A stretch of DNA of 24,689 nt from Candidatus Aenigmatarchaeota archaeon (GTDB lineage Archaea; Aenigmatarchaeota; Aenigmatarchaeia; QMZP01): positions 1-24,689 of the forward strand of contig JAFCEM010000004.1 in assembly GCA_017609145.1 (NCBI GenBank), read 5' to 3'. The notes below the pieces were generated by a model that was not told where the DNA came from, searched no databases, and saw nothing but the letters and a program-made list of their open reading frames with translations. Within the stretch, counting starts at the first letter, position 1, and each line of letters opens with the position of its first letter. This document shows, piece by piece, positions 8,212 through 16,873 of this stretch. A program made the position numbers and the translations under genes.

Positions 8212-9504
8212 TTAGAAGTCAAGGAATCCCTTTTCCTTTATTGCGGCGGGGGAGCCGCCCGCATGCCAGGAAAGTCTGGGCCTTATCTGGACACTGTAGA
8301 TTCTTTCTGAGTTGTCGTCGAGCACTATTGCAGAGCCCTTCTGCCTCGGCAGATTGTTTATGTAATTCTGTATATCCTTGAGCATATAGGTCTGCATAAC
8401 AGACCTCAGTGCCTCTATGTCCGCCTTTGAAGTGAGCCTGTGTGATATTATGAGATCTGACTGTGCAAGTGCATCCGGATGCAGCTTGTTCGGCCTTTGG
8501 GTTATGAGAAGTAGGGATATGCCTGGTTCCCTTCCTTCCTTCACAAGCGTCAAAACTGGTTGCGTCGCCGGTCCTTCTGCCCCGTCACCCACAAACTGAT
8601 GTGCCTCATCAATCATTATCCATACCATTGGTATGGTTTCTTTGCTGCCTCCACCCATGACTTCGAACTCCTCGGTCTTCCTTGCCTTAAGCCTCTCATG
8701 GAATATCTTTCTTGAGAGGAGCCCCACCAGCATGCCCCTGACAGACCAGCCGGAAGATGTCCTTGCAAAATGTGACACATCTAGAACAGAAACCCTTCCC
8801 CTCGCAAAAAGATTCTTCACTGGTGTGCCCTTTTTTTCAAAAACACCCCATTCATTCGCTGCTGTAAACCTGTTGACAAGTGCATTCCTAACATTTTGTT
8901 CACAACGCTCATCAGAATCCAGAACGCTTATTATGTCACGTATCGAGTATTCATTTCCGAACTTTGACCTGACATTTTTAATCACCCTGCTTATCGTAAT
9001 GCCATGGGAGTCTATCGGGGAAAATCCAAATGTTATAATCCAGTCATCCGCTTCCATGTCACTGCATGCGACACTGAGCGGACAGTCCACCTTGACCCCG
9101 AGATTTTCATATTCGCTCATAAACCCTTTGGGAACAAGAAATTTTATATTCAGAGCAGCCGGCTTCATCTTCCACTCTGCAAGAACTCTCCTGTCCTTTT
9201 CATTCGGGCTTTTCATCGACCAGTAGATTCCCATAGTGTCAATCATTATCACGGAAAGGTTTTCCCTTATCTCTTTGGGCAGTCTCGTCATCTCCTCCGC
9301 TATCACAGCAGCAGAATATGATTTCCCAGAGCCGCGCTTGCCTGCCACAAGGACAACATGGGGTCTCAGGACATCCATATACATGGGGTTCGTGAGATGA
9401 GCCTTTTCACCTGTCCCTACAACATGCCGTCCTATGAACGCAGTTCCTTTTTCGCCGAATTCTTCAAAGTCTTTTCTGTTCCTGCCGATTATTATCTTCT
9501 CCAT
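8212..9504 (-). CDS. HerA-like ATPase
   Basis: This 430-residue ATPase of the HerA/FtsK superfamily is of the type that moves along or pumps DNA, often with the NurA nuclease (NurA is not seen here). It begins with a HAS-barrel-like short segment (RHVVGTGEKAHLTNP). Walker A is GKRGSGKS (55-62). Walker B is WIMIDEAHQF with D299/E300. A downstream LLITQRPNKL and a conserved Arg-rich SHRLTSKADIEAL segment follow. The stop is TAA. HerA proper is usually longer at the N-terminus, so this may be a shorter HerA-family paralogue. Confidence 0.85.
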   Translation of the reverse strand: MEKIIIGRNRKDFEEFGEKGTAFIGRHVVGTGEKAHLTNPMYMDVLRPHVVLVAGKRGSGKSYSAAVIAEEMTRLPKEIRENLSVIMIDTMGIYWSMKSPNEKDRRVLAEWKMKPAALNIKFLVPKGFMSEYENLGVKVDCPLSVACSDMEADDWIITFGFSPIDSHGITISRVIKNVRSKFGNEYSIRDIISVLDSDERCEQNVRNALVNRFTAANEWGVFEKKGTPVKNLFARGRVSVLDVSHFARTSSGWSVRGMLVGLLSRKIFHERLKARKTEEFEVMGGGSKETIPMVWIMIDEAHQFVGDGAEGPATQPVLTLVKEGREPGISLLLITQRPNKLHPDALAQSDLIISHRLTSKADIEALRSVMQTYMLKDIQNYINNLPRQKGSAIVLDDNSERIYSVQIRPRLSWHAGGSPAAIKEKGFLDF

Positions 9505-9661
9505 ACATTTCGCCTTGTAATATGTAACGGGGTCTGATGGGTATACCCGGCTATGTCAGGAATGTAAAGCTGTGTATTGTAATTGCACCGGGACTTAGCG
9601 ACTGGTTACTGTTTTTAATATATTAATTATTAACTCCAATATTATTTATAGGGGGTATTCT
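9505..9661. promoter_or_regulatory. Intergenic region with divergent promoters
   Basis: TTTTTAATATATTAA near 9611-9625 is a likely TATA region for the plus-strand pair. TATAGGGGGTATTCT just before ATG 9662 holds a GGGGG ribosome-binding-like tract. The HerA-like gene reads the other way from 9504. I see no gene here. Confidence 0.4.
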
Positions 9662-9898
9662 ATGAGTAATCTTATTGAAAAATTCCTGGAGGACAACAGT
9701 GATGTAATAGTAAAGGTCCTGAGAATTCTTGAAGGCAAGTCCGCCAGCGCCAGGATAAAGCTTGACGGCATGCAGTTCGACATAGGCGATTCAAAGATTG
9801 AAATAAGGGGAGAAATCGACCTTGTTTTTATACCTGACAAGAAAAAATCAAAGGGTACGGATTCAAAAGATGCAGTGATAAATAATGAAAAAAAATAA
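9662..9898 (+). CDS. Small protein of unknown function
   Basis: I do not recognise this 78-residue protein. It has an amphipathic N-terminal helix (SNLIEKFLEDNSDVIVKVLRIL), then alternating beta-strand-like segments (SARIKLDGMQFDIGDSKIE) and a lysine-rich, probably disordered tail. There is no signal peptide or membrane helix. A GGGGG tract precedes the ATG. Its end overlaps the next gene by 14 bases, so the two probably form a co-translated pair. The stop is TAA. Confidence 0.65.
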   Translation: MSNLIEKFLEDNSDVIVKVLRILEGKSASARIKLDGMQFDIGDSKIEIRGEIDLVFIPDKKKSKGTDSKDAVINNEKK

Positions 9899-10193
9899 TC
9901 CCAAGAAGGGTATAAAAATAAATAGGAAAGTTGTAGAAGACTTCATACAAAAGGTATGCGGAAAGGCCCATCTGTTGATTCTGATTAAAAATAAACCTGC
10001 ACTGGAACTGTGTTTTTGCGACAAGGAAATAATTGCAGAAATAAAGAATCCTATACTTGCCATGACACTGGGTCTTGAACACTTTATAAAAAAGAAGGAA
10101 GAAAGGGGAAATGAACTGGGTTTTGTGAAGGAACTCAAAAAGCTGGGATATAAAATCAAAATCAAGTATAAGATGTTCGAATTTGAGTTATAA
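9885..10193 (+). CDS. Small basic protein of unknown function
   Basis: I do not recognise this 102-residue, lysine-rich cytosolic protein. It shows an alpha/beta pattern with a hydrophobic strand (AHLLILI), two cysteines in LCFCDKE, and a C-terminal strand pair (YKIKIKYKMFEFEL). It starts inside the end of the previous gene. Its TAA stop abuts the TGA of the convergent radical SAM gene with no base between. Confidence 0.65.
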   Translation: MKKNNPKKGIKINRKVVEDFIQKVCGKAHLLILIKNKPALELCFCDKEIIAEIKNPILAMTLGLEHFIKKKEERGNELGFVKELKKLGYKIKIKYKMFEFEL

Positions 10194-11699
10194 TCATTTC
10201 CCGGACACAATATCTATGGCGCGCTTGGACACACTACCATACTTCCATTTATAGTACATATAATAGGATAATTGTCCTATAGTGCTTGCATACTTACGAA
10301 GTGATGGTGTCCACATTCTTATGTTGTGTCTCCAGCACCTGGCAAAGAACTCCCACTGGCTCTCTGTTATTTTGCTAAGGTCGCAGCTGAATCTGTTGAG
10401 CACACATTCTTCAAGGGGCACAAAGAAAAGTGGGGCATAATATATTTTCGCGTGCCTGAGCTCGTCGAGGAGTTCCAGGGTATCCATTCTGTCCTTTTCA
10501 TTCTCGCCCGGAAACCCTGTTATCATTGTAATGAGCGGATACCAGTTATTATCGTTAAGTATGCCTATGCATTCACTTACTATCTCCGGCCAGTTATCCA
10601 CAGAATAGGGAAGTGCTTTTCCCTTCATGTATTTTTTCATCAGCCTTACGCTTCCTGTTTCTACCCCTGTTTCGGCAGTTACATATGGTTTTCCCCTATA
10701 ATTAAGCCATGCCTTTTGCAGTATTTCTTCAGAAACTTCTGAAATTAATTTTGGGTTTGCTTTGGCGGGGGCCAGCGAGATGTGTGCAGGTTGTATAGAC
10801 TCTACACCCTCAACAGCTGATACTGACCTGAAGAGTTTGAGAACAGCAGTACTGTTCGGTTCGAAGACGCCCTGTTTTGCACCGTAAAGAAATGCATCAT
10901 CCGAAGCCAGCATTATCATACCTGAGCCCCCGCGAACGTTGACCTTAACCTCCCTTATTATCTTGTCCAGAGGAAAGGATATCTTCCTCCTCATTGTCGG
11001 GGCACAGAACTGGCATCCACGCCCACAACCTCTTGTTATTTCGGTACAACCATGCATCGATGCATGCCTTATCGTTGGCACATCATCAATATCATTGAGT
11101 CTTCCATGAACAACAGACGGTGTTTTCTCGCCCTTAACAGCCTTCCTGAATATATCAACAACTATGCTGTCCGCTTCGCCAATTATGACAGTATCGATGC
11201 CATACTTCTCCCTTTTTCCAAGTCTCTCGATTTGCCAGGAGCCCGCTCCCCCAACTATGATTTTTGGCTTATACTTTCTGAGACATCTCTTGCTCATAAG
11301 CTTATGGAACTCATCAGCGTTCATTGACCTTCCGCCAAGATTCATGAAAGAAGAATAGGTTGTGCTCACATAAGCAAGACCCATGCTTTCCATACAAGAC
11401 ACGCCAACCACTTTTGTTTCCGGTCCAACGAACCTGTCAAGATCAAACGGGTGAACGACTGCTATGTCCGATTCACTGAAACCATTCTCAAGTAATTTGG
11501 CCTCTATCTTCCTCAGCCCGTTTGGTGCAAATTTGACAGTTCCATCTGGGTTTTTCTCTGCAGGAGAGTACCATATTTTATGTTTGAGTGAGCTGAGGGG
11601 AATCATCCTTGAAGGGAAACTCGTTGTAAACGCTATGAAGGGATTCTGTTTAAAATCGCTCATCTCAGTCGCCGGGGCTGTCAGAACTATTTTTGACAT
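10194..11699 (-). CDS. Radical SAM protein with N-terminal B12-binding-like domain
   Basis: The protein has 501 residues. The cluster motif CGRGCQFC gives C225, C229 and C232 (CxxxCxxC, the radical SAM 4Fe-4S site). Upstream, KIIVGGAGSWQIE (146-158) and VIIGEAD resemble the cobalamin-binding fold seen before the radical SAM barrel in B12-type enzymes, without a clear DxHxxG motif. VTAETGVETGS and TMITGFPGEN fit the barrel. The reaction is not predictable. It has its own AT-rich promoter region between the start and the upstream tRNA. The stop is TGA. Confidence 0.85.
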   Translation of the reverse strand: MSKIVLTAPATEMSDFKQNPFIAFTTSFPSRMIPLSSLKHKIWYSPAEKNPDGTVKFAPNGLRKIEAKLLENGFSESDIAVVHPFDLDRFVGPETKVVGVSCMESMGLAYVSTTYSSFMNLGGRSMNADEFHKLMSKRCLRKYKPKIIVGGAGSWQIERLGKREKYGIDTVIIGEADSIVVDIFRKAVKGEKTPSVVHGRLNDIDDVPTIRHASMHGCTEITRGCGRGCQFCAPTMRRKISFPLDKIIREVKVNVRGGSGMIMLASDDAFLYGAKQGVFEPNSTAVLKLFRSVSAVEGVESIQPAHISLAPAKANPKLISEVSEEILQKAWLNYRGKPYVTAETGVETGSVRLMKKYMKGKALPYSVDNWPEIVSECIGILNDNNWYPLITMITGFPGENEKDRMDTLELLDELRHAKIYYAPLFFVPLEECVLNRFSCDLSKITESQWEFFARCWRHNIRMWTPSLRKYASTIGQLSYYMYYKWKYGSVSKRAIDIVSGK

Positions 11700-11740
11700 A
11701 AATTTTTATTGTGAATGAAAAGATAAATATAATTTGGAAA

Positions 11741-11903
11741 TGGGGTCGACGAGAATCGAACTCGCAACAGCCGGTTTCTTCCTGTCATCTAACCCTTTCA
11801 TCGGAAAACTTTTAGTTCTCCCTTTACAGGGCGCTCAATAAACCGAGCTTATCCAAGCTCCAGCGAACTGGAGCCGGCTAGTTTACCATTAGCCTACGAC
11901 CCC
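11741..11903 (-). tRNA. tRNA-Trp (CCA), intron-containing
   Basis: The acceptor stem GGGGTCG (11903-11897) pairs exactly with CGACCCC before discriminator A (11741). The T arm is GCGAG TTCGATT CTCGT. The anticodon stem GCCGG (11878-11874) pairs with CCGGC (11774-11770), with C32 U33 and anticodon CCA at 11871-11869. About 92 bases separate G37 from A38, which is the canonical intron site. The D stem reads poorly with this assignment (GGCT can instead pair with an overlapping AGCC), so identity is probable rather than certain. CCA is not encoded. Confidence 0.75.
11776..11867 (-). other. Intron of tRNA-Trp (boundaries approximate)
   Basis: The insert begins after position 37. Its 5' end can form GCTCCAG-TTCG-CTGGAGC with the exon, hiding the anticodon, or GAGCTT-GGAT-AAGCTC within the intron; these share GAGC and exclude each other. 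Two GATGA elements occur near the 3' end, but I see no CTGA box, so a box C/D guide is not supported. Confidence 0.6.
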
Positions 11904-11926
11904 ACTCATTCATATTTTTTTAATAC

Positions 11927-11935
11927 TATTTAAAA
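11927..11935 (-). promoter_or_regulatory. TATA box of tRNA-Trp
   Basis: On the minus strand this reads TTTTAAATA, 24-32 bases upstream of the tRNA 5' end, which is the expected archaeal box A position. Confidence 0.55.
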
Positions 11936-11947
11936 CTACATTAGACC

Positions 11948-12442
11948 TTAAATCCATAGGATAAAGTTCACTGTGATTATTTTTCCATTATACATCGCAT
12001 GTCTGGTGACTGGTGCAACAATACTGGAACTAGCGCTAGGATATGTGCCTTTGGTTACATTCTCACCACTGAGCTCAATCAGGGTATTGTTCATATCCCT
12101 CATTTCAAAATAAAATTCGTAATTTTTATCAAGCAGGAGCTTCTTTGCCTTACTGTAGCTCATATCAAGAAACATACCCAGCTTGGTTTCGTTTATTTCA
12201 TATTCACCATTGACAAGACCAAGCGCAACCACGTTTTCCATATCCCAGTTCTTTGGAATTCCTGGTATCCTTACCAATGAATCAGATACCGTCAGTGATG
12301 TTTTCTGCATACTGATAAGGCTGATTTGTGTTCTTGTCTGGGAACTGGCATAGTTCCATGCAAAAAAAAGAAAACTTATCGTTGCAAAAAACATAATAAC
12401 TGAAATCACAAAATCCATCGACCATATCTGCGCTTTCATCAT
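11948..12442 (-). CDS. Pilin-like protein with class III-type N-terminus
   Basis: The 164-residue protein starts MMKAQIWSMDFVISVIMFFATISFLFF. A short basic/polar leader followed by one hydrophobic helix matches archaeal type IV pilins and related pseudopilins. The rest is an exported domain with several N-glycosylation-type sites. GGTGAT lies just before tandem ATG codons at 12442 and 12439; the second start gives the MKAQ end shared by neighbours. It follows the pilin at 12461-12844 on the same strand and is probably in one operon with it. The stop is TAA. Confidence 0.75.
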   Translation of the reverse strand: MMKAQIWSMDFVISVIMFFATISFLFFAWNYASSQTRTQISLISMQKTSLTVSDSLVRIPGIPKNWDMENVVALGLVNGEYEINETKLGMFLDMSYSKAKKLLLDKNYEFYFEMRDMNNTLIELSGENVTKGTYPSASSSIVAPVTRHAMYNGKIITVNFILWI

Positions 12443-12460
12443 AAATCACCAAATATAGTG

Positions 12461-12844
12461 TTATGTAATTGTTATGGCACCATCCCTGTTTTCAATAAGA
12501 TTCACGCCTTTGACAAAGTTCCCTGTTATATTTTGTGTCAGCACATTCTTGAAGTATTCAAAATTATCAAATGACAATATTATCTGATTTGAATTTATTG
12601 TTATGGAATAACTAAGCCCGGAAATCCTTTCAGGGAAAACCACCTTGGTTTTGAATCCGGGTCCTTCAAGGAAAGCTGTGTTTATTTTGCCGGCAACGCC
12701 GTCCAGTAATTTTTCCGATTCTATTTCCAGCATCACACGGTTGATTTCTGCTGTCTTTTCCATACTCGCCAGAGCAGCGATGCTGAGCGCTGCAATGAGC
12801 AAAACAAAGATCATTACAAATTCCATGGCACCCTGTGCTTTCAT
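12461..12844 (-). CDS. Class III signal peptide pilin-like protein
   Basis: This 127-residue pilin begins MKAQGAMEFVMIFVLLIAAL. The Q-G-A-M-E-F leader is the archaeal class III signal peptide type (cleavage expected around KAQ), followed by a 20-residue hydrophobic helix. The exported part has strands and one NITGN glycosylation-type site. It is divergent from the vWA gene across a 35-base promoter region and is the first gene of the minus-strand pilin pair. The stop is TAA. Confidence 0.8.
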   Translation of the reverse strand: MKAQGAMEFVMIFVLLIAALSIAALASMEKTAEINRVMLEIESEKLLDGVAGKINTAFLEGPGFKTKVVFPERISGLSYSITINSNQIILSFDNFEYFKNVLTQNITGNFVKGVNLIENRDGAITIT

Positions 12845-12879
12845 ATTATATTATAACCCATCAGGAATAATATAATAAT
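12845..12879. promoter_or_regulatory. Compact divergent promoter of the pilus locus
   Basis: Only 35 very AT-rich bases separate the ATGs of the minus-strand pilin and the plus-strand vWA gene. TTATATTATAAC (about 12846-12857) lies 23-34 bases from the plus ATG. The mirrored AATAATATAATAAT lies at similar distance from the minus ATG. Both genes would be leaderless, and the two TATA boxes sit over each other's start. Confidence 0.55.
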
Positions 12880-15684
12880 ATGAGGGGGTTTTTGCTTTCC
12901 CTGGATGCGCTGGTTGCAATAGGGTTTTTGTTCGTGCTTGTTCTGTTCCTGTCGGGTATAAGTTTCACATACTCGGTTTCGGAGTTTGAATATCAGAGAC
13001 TCTATTACTCAGGAAAGGATATGCTGAACATAATGAAGACAATGAGTGTGGATGACATTGAAAACCGTTCGATAGTAGAGCATCTTTTGAGCAAATGCCT
13101 GCTGAACCAGACCGATATAGACAAGACAGTACTGGACATTGTTGGTTCGTTGTGGGCCAACGGCGAACTCACAGAGGCTGAGGACTTTATTGATGAGGTT
13201 TTTGGCAACATGACCGGCTCAACAACTTATGGTTATGAGATTCTTATGGATGGTGTGAGTATCTATCTGAAAAATACCACCACACCGGCAAGATACAAAA
13301 CCAAACTCAGTACCATAGCGAGCGGCTACATGACAGGCGAGCCTGTTTCCGGGTTTGTAGCAAGGTCGTATCTTGAAACTACAAGCAGTATGTATTCCGA
13401 ATATGTATATTTTGGTGGTTATGAAGGTGATGGTAACGTGACTAAAACCGTGATTCTGCCGGATTATGATGATATAATTTCAGTATACATGGAGATGGAT
13501 GTAGGCGGCGATTTCACGCTTTATATAAATGATGAACCTTCGGGTCATTACACATCATCCGGAAACAACATGTCAGCTGACATATGGTACCCAAATTCTT
13601 CATACTTTTCCAATTTTGAACGGGGGAACAACACAATAAAAATAGGGTTCGATATACCCGAAAACAATTTCATCGGCGGTGGTTACATAAGAATAACATA
13701 TAATGGATCGGAAATAATTCCGGAATCACTTAGAACCATCGGCGAAAACGCAAGCTCTACGGACTACCTACCGGGGATAGAAGGCATCATAAATGTTTAT
13801 TCGTCATTCTATGTCCCGGGCCAGCTTAACAACATCTCGGCATATCTGCATTTCAACAGCACCAATACTATCTTTTTTGCTGTTGGCAACAAGACCGTCT
13901 ATGAGGGCAATGGAACAAATGAGATGAACGTAACACTGGAGGATGGGAATTTTTCCGGGCTTTTTGATTATGATGAACTCAGCAAAAAGACAATACCCAT
14001 AAGGATAGGATTGAAGAATGTTTCTTATACTGTAATGGGAAGTGGAATCGGTGATACTGTTCTGTCAACTGACGTATCCGGAAGTATGGATTATTGTGTC
14101 ATATACAGCATACCTTACACATGCCATTATTCATGCATCTGGGGTGGCTCCAAGAGTTGTGTTGTCTCGGACCCTGCTGAATGCACCGGAAATATCTGTG
14201 AAGGCTTCTGTTTCTGGCCGTACGGGCACTGGCTTGATTGTATAGAAACAAAACTTGATATGGCAAAGGATGCGGCAAAGGATTTTGTGGATGTTGTCCT
14301 GAATGAGAGTATACCCGGTAACAGGGTCGGGCTGAACGCATATAAAGACTTGGTTACAAGAGCGATGAGTCTCACAAATAACAAAACTGCTCTTCATGAA
14401 GAGATAGAACAATACACTGCATACGGGGGCACCTGCATCTGTTGCGGTGTCGAGGATGCCATAACAGAACTGACTACGGAAAGCAATTCCTCCAGAAGAA
14501 GGAGCATAGTCATAATGAGCGACGGGATGACCAATGTAAGGTGTTATACCGCTTCTGCCGACCTCAATGATGACGGCCGTGTGGACGCAAAGGATGATGC
14601 GATACAGTCGGCATGCAACGCATACAACAACCATAATATAACAGTATATACTGTCGCTTTCGGCTATGAAACAGACAACGAAACCCTTCGGCTGATGGCA
14701 GAATGCGGAAACGGGAAATTCTATTTCAGTAACACAACGCTTCTTGCAGAAACATTCAAGGAGATAGCCGAAGAGATTGTAAATGGCAGCTATACGGCAC
14801 AGACCGTTATGATAGAAGGCAATATTACGAGCCTCAACAAACTCTATCACGACTCGTATATCAAATTCAACTATACATCAGATATGAGCCCGGTAGAGTA
14901 TGGCCAGATTATACTCACTTTTGAATCAAAAAGATTTGGAAATCTGACAGGGAACGATACAATAACAGATAACATAACAGGAACCAAGGAAAGCTGGTAT
15001 TACATACCCGATAACACTGAACCAGTAAACGTAAAGATTACTTCCTACTCATCCAACTACTGGACTGACAGGCTTTACGCAAGGCCCGAAGGTGGCTCGT
15101 GGGAGAGGGTGTACTGGCTGGCTGATTTTAATGGTGGGGTTCCATACATCAAACTCGGAGATCCATATATAGTCACCGTACCAGTGGAGTATGTAGGCAC
15201 GGGAAACAATTCCGTAAAGCTTGGAACAGGCACGTCATCGGATTCTCCGACAGGAGCTTCGGTCGATGATAAGGTTATTTATACCCTCAGGTTGGGTAAT
15301 ATTTCACAGACAGGATATAGCACACCATTCTCAAAATCAAGTGGAAGCACAATGACTGTTTATTATGACATAGACGGCGATAATATTGAAGATGGTTCTT
15401 CCGTAATAATGTATGGCCCGAACCCCGGCGACATTTTTGATCCGACCAATGATGCCATAGACGATTCTTTTTTGCGGCTCATGGACACACTCAATTTCGT
15501 GTATGATATCAATGAGGGCAGCTATGGAAACGGAACAATGGAAAATCCATATGACGGGGTTAATACCACGAACCCTATAGAATTCCAAATCACTCAAGAC
15601 GAAGTCAACTTTGAGTTTGGAGAAATATCAGGCGTTCCCTCTTTATGGGGACCCGCTAATCTGGAGATAGTATTATGGTCATGA
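12880..15684 (+). CDS. Large secreted von Willebrand A domain surface protein of the pilus locus
   Basis: This 934-residue exported protein starts with a pilin-like hydrophobic helix (MRGFLLSLDALVAIGFLFVLVLFLSG). Beta-rich regions with many N-glycosylation sites follow. A vWA domain starts at about 395: MIDAS DVSGS (D398, S400, S402), T518 in GGTCICCG and D548 in IVIMSDG. The MIDAS loop carries an insertion of about 55 residues (398-460) with eight cysteines. DLNDDGRVDAKD (561-572) is an EF-hand/dockerin-like calcium loop. The C-terminal third is beta-rich, with acidic calcium-type motifs (DIDGDNIEDG). There is no C-terminal membrane anchor. It is likely a pilus-associated adhesin or giant minor pilin. 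The stop TGA overlaps the next start. Confidence 0.85.
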   Translation: MRGFLLSLDALVAIGFLFVLVLFLSGISFTYSVSEFEYQRLYYSGKDMLNIMKTMSVDDIENRSIVEHLLSKCLLNQTDIDKTVLDIVGSLWANGELTEAEDFIDEVFGNMTGSTTYGYEILMDGVSIYLKNTTTPARYKTKLSTIASGYMTGEPVSGFVARSYLETTSSMYSEYVYFGGYEGDGNVTKTVILPDYDDIISVYMEMDVGGDFTLYINDEPSGHYTSSGNNMSADIWYPNSSYFSNFERGNNTIKIGFDIPENNFIGGGYIRITYNGSEIIPESLRTIGENASSTDYLPGIEGIINVYSSFYVPGQLNNISAYLHFNSTNTIFFAVGNKTVYEGNGTNEMNVTLEDGNFSGLFDYDELSKKTIPIRIGLKNVSYTVMGSGIGDTVLSTDVSGSMDYCVIYSIPYTCHYSCIWGGSKSCVVSDPAECTGNICEGFCFWPYGHWLDCIETKLDMAKDAAKDFVDVVLNESIPGNRVGLNAYKDLVTRAMSLTNNKTALHEEIEQYTAYGGTCICCGVEDAITELTTESNSSRRRSIVIMSDGMTNVRCYTASADLNDDGRVDAKDDAIQSACNAYNNHNITVYTVAFGYETDNETLRLMAECGNGKFYFSNTTLLAETFKEIAEEIVNGSYTAQTVMIEGNITSLNKLYHDSYIKFNYTSDMSPVEYGQIILTFESKRFGNLTGNDTITDNITGTKESWYYIPDNTEPVNVKITSYSSNYWTDRLYARPEGGSWERVYWLADFNGGVPYIKLGDPYIVTVPVEYVGTGNNSVKLGTGTSSDSPTGASVDDKVIYTLRLGNISQTGYSTPFSKSSGSTMTVYYDIDGDNIEDGSSVIMYGPNPGDIFDPTNDAIDDSFLRLMDTLNFVYDINEGSYGNGTMENPYDGVNTTNPIEFQITQDEVNFEFGEISGVPSLWGPANLEIVLWS

Positions 15685-16859
15685 AAGCACAGATTTATTC
15701 GCTGATTGTGGTACTTATAGTCATTCCATTATTCATGTTTATATCACTTTACATAAGATCAGCGCAAACCATAAAAAGCGGAGGGTTGGAAAAGATTGTG
15801 GCAGACCAGGAATACCTGATGATGAAAAATATAGAAGATGATTTTTCAAGGGCTGTTGAAATATCCGGAAAAAGAGCAATACTTGCAGCAATCAATGATG
15901 TCATAAACAGAGGCGCATATCTGGAAAATTCGACTCTCAGTATCACGGAAATGATGATTAACGGGACATTGCATGGAAACCTTAGTTTTATAATGATAGA
16001 TAATACGCTGGATGAATGGAAAAACAATATATTGGAAATATCCACGGAATTCTATACATATCTGAGCTGTCACGACCTTGTAATAGAAAATCATAACGGA
16101 ATTAAAATAAAGGCTACAGTTAACATGAGCATAAATGTTTCTGATAATCTGAATATATCTGAAATATCAAAGAATATCAGAAAAGATATTTTGGTATCTT
16201 TTGATGGATTCGAAGACCCATTGTTTCCAATGGAAACCCTGGGTTTTTTGGAGAGAAAGATAGATATCTATCCATACACATTCTATGCGAAAAAAATAGT
16301 AACAGGAACTTCATCCGGCAATTGTTCCGGACCAGTGACTTTTGATAATACAACAGCAGACCCGGAAAAAATTCTTGTTACTTATGATGCTTCGGGTATT
16401 TCGGGGTATATGGGTGTGATTGCTGAAACAGGGGGCATACCATCGGCTTCCTGCTATGTTATCGGAGCAACAGATGCTGTGAGCGAAATTAGCAGCGTAG
16501 TGAACCAGACAGGATACCAGACAATATACATTGACAGTGTAACCAGCGCTGCCTGGTCACTGCCAATAAAAGAGGGCATAGAGAACGGTTATTATTACTA
16601 CAGCAATGGCCCGACCATGCTGGAAAGGCTGGAAGGTAATTTTAGTGGTGGAAACCCGAACGGTACAGAAACGTTTGTAATCATTCCTGATTTACAGGCC
16701 CTGGGCATGGAAATCAAAGACCAGCAGACCAGAATAGCCTATTTATACTTCTCAAGCCAATCTTTAAACGGACAGCAGGTGAGGGGTTTGCCCGAATGGT
16801 TCAGAATAGACTCCGAACATGCGGATAATTACAATCTGACAGAACTGTTGATGTCTTAA
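15681..16859 (+). CDS. Large pilin-like exported protein of the pilus locus
   Basis: The 392-residue protein begins MKAQIYSLIVVLIVIPLFMF, the same leader style as the neighbouring pilins, with one membrane helix. A long helical segment (about 35-75) and an exported domain with many N-glycosylation-type sites follow. I know no enzymatic domain in it. The start at 15681 overlaps the vWA stop as ATGA; ATG 15675 is two codons upstream. Its position between the vWA protein and the ATPase suggests a structural partner of the pilus. The stop is TAA. Confidence 0.75.
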   Translation: MKAQIYSLIVVLIVIPLFMFISLYIRSAQTIKSGGLEKIVADQEYLMMKNIEDDFSRAVEISGKRAILAAINDVINRGAYLENSTLSITEMMINGTLHGNLSFIMIDNTLDEWKNNILEISTEFYTYLSCHDLVIENHNGIKIKATVNMSINVSDNLNISEISKNIRKDILVSFDGFEDPLFPMETLGFLERKIDIYPYTFYAKKIVTGTSSGNCSGPVTFDNTTADPEKILVTYDASGISGYMGVIAETGGIPSASCYVIGATDAVSEISSVVNQTGYQTIYIDSVTSAAWSLPIKEGIENGYYYYSNGPTMLERLEGNFSGGNPNGTETFVIIPDLQALGMEIKDQQTRIAYLYFSSQSLNGQQVRGLPEWFRIDSEHADNYNLTELLMS

Positions 16860-16873
16860 CGAGGAATCAGCAC

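Noticed and set aside
11776..11867. Box C/D guide RNA in the tRNA-Trp intron
   Set aside because: Two GATGA elements resemble box C, but no CTGA box D is present in a suitable place.
14131..14850. A 239-codon frame opposite the vWA gene
   Set aside because: It is a shadow of a strongly supported coding region with clear vWA motifs, and has no start signal or family resemblance.
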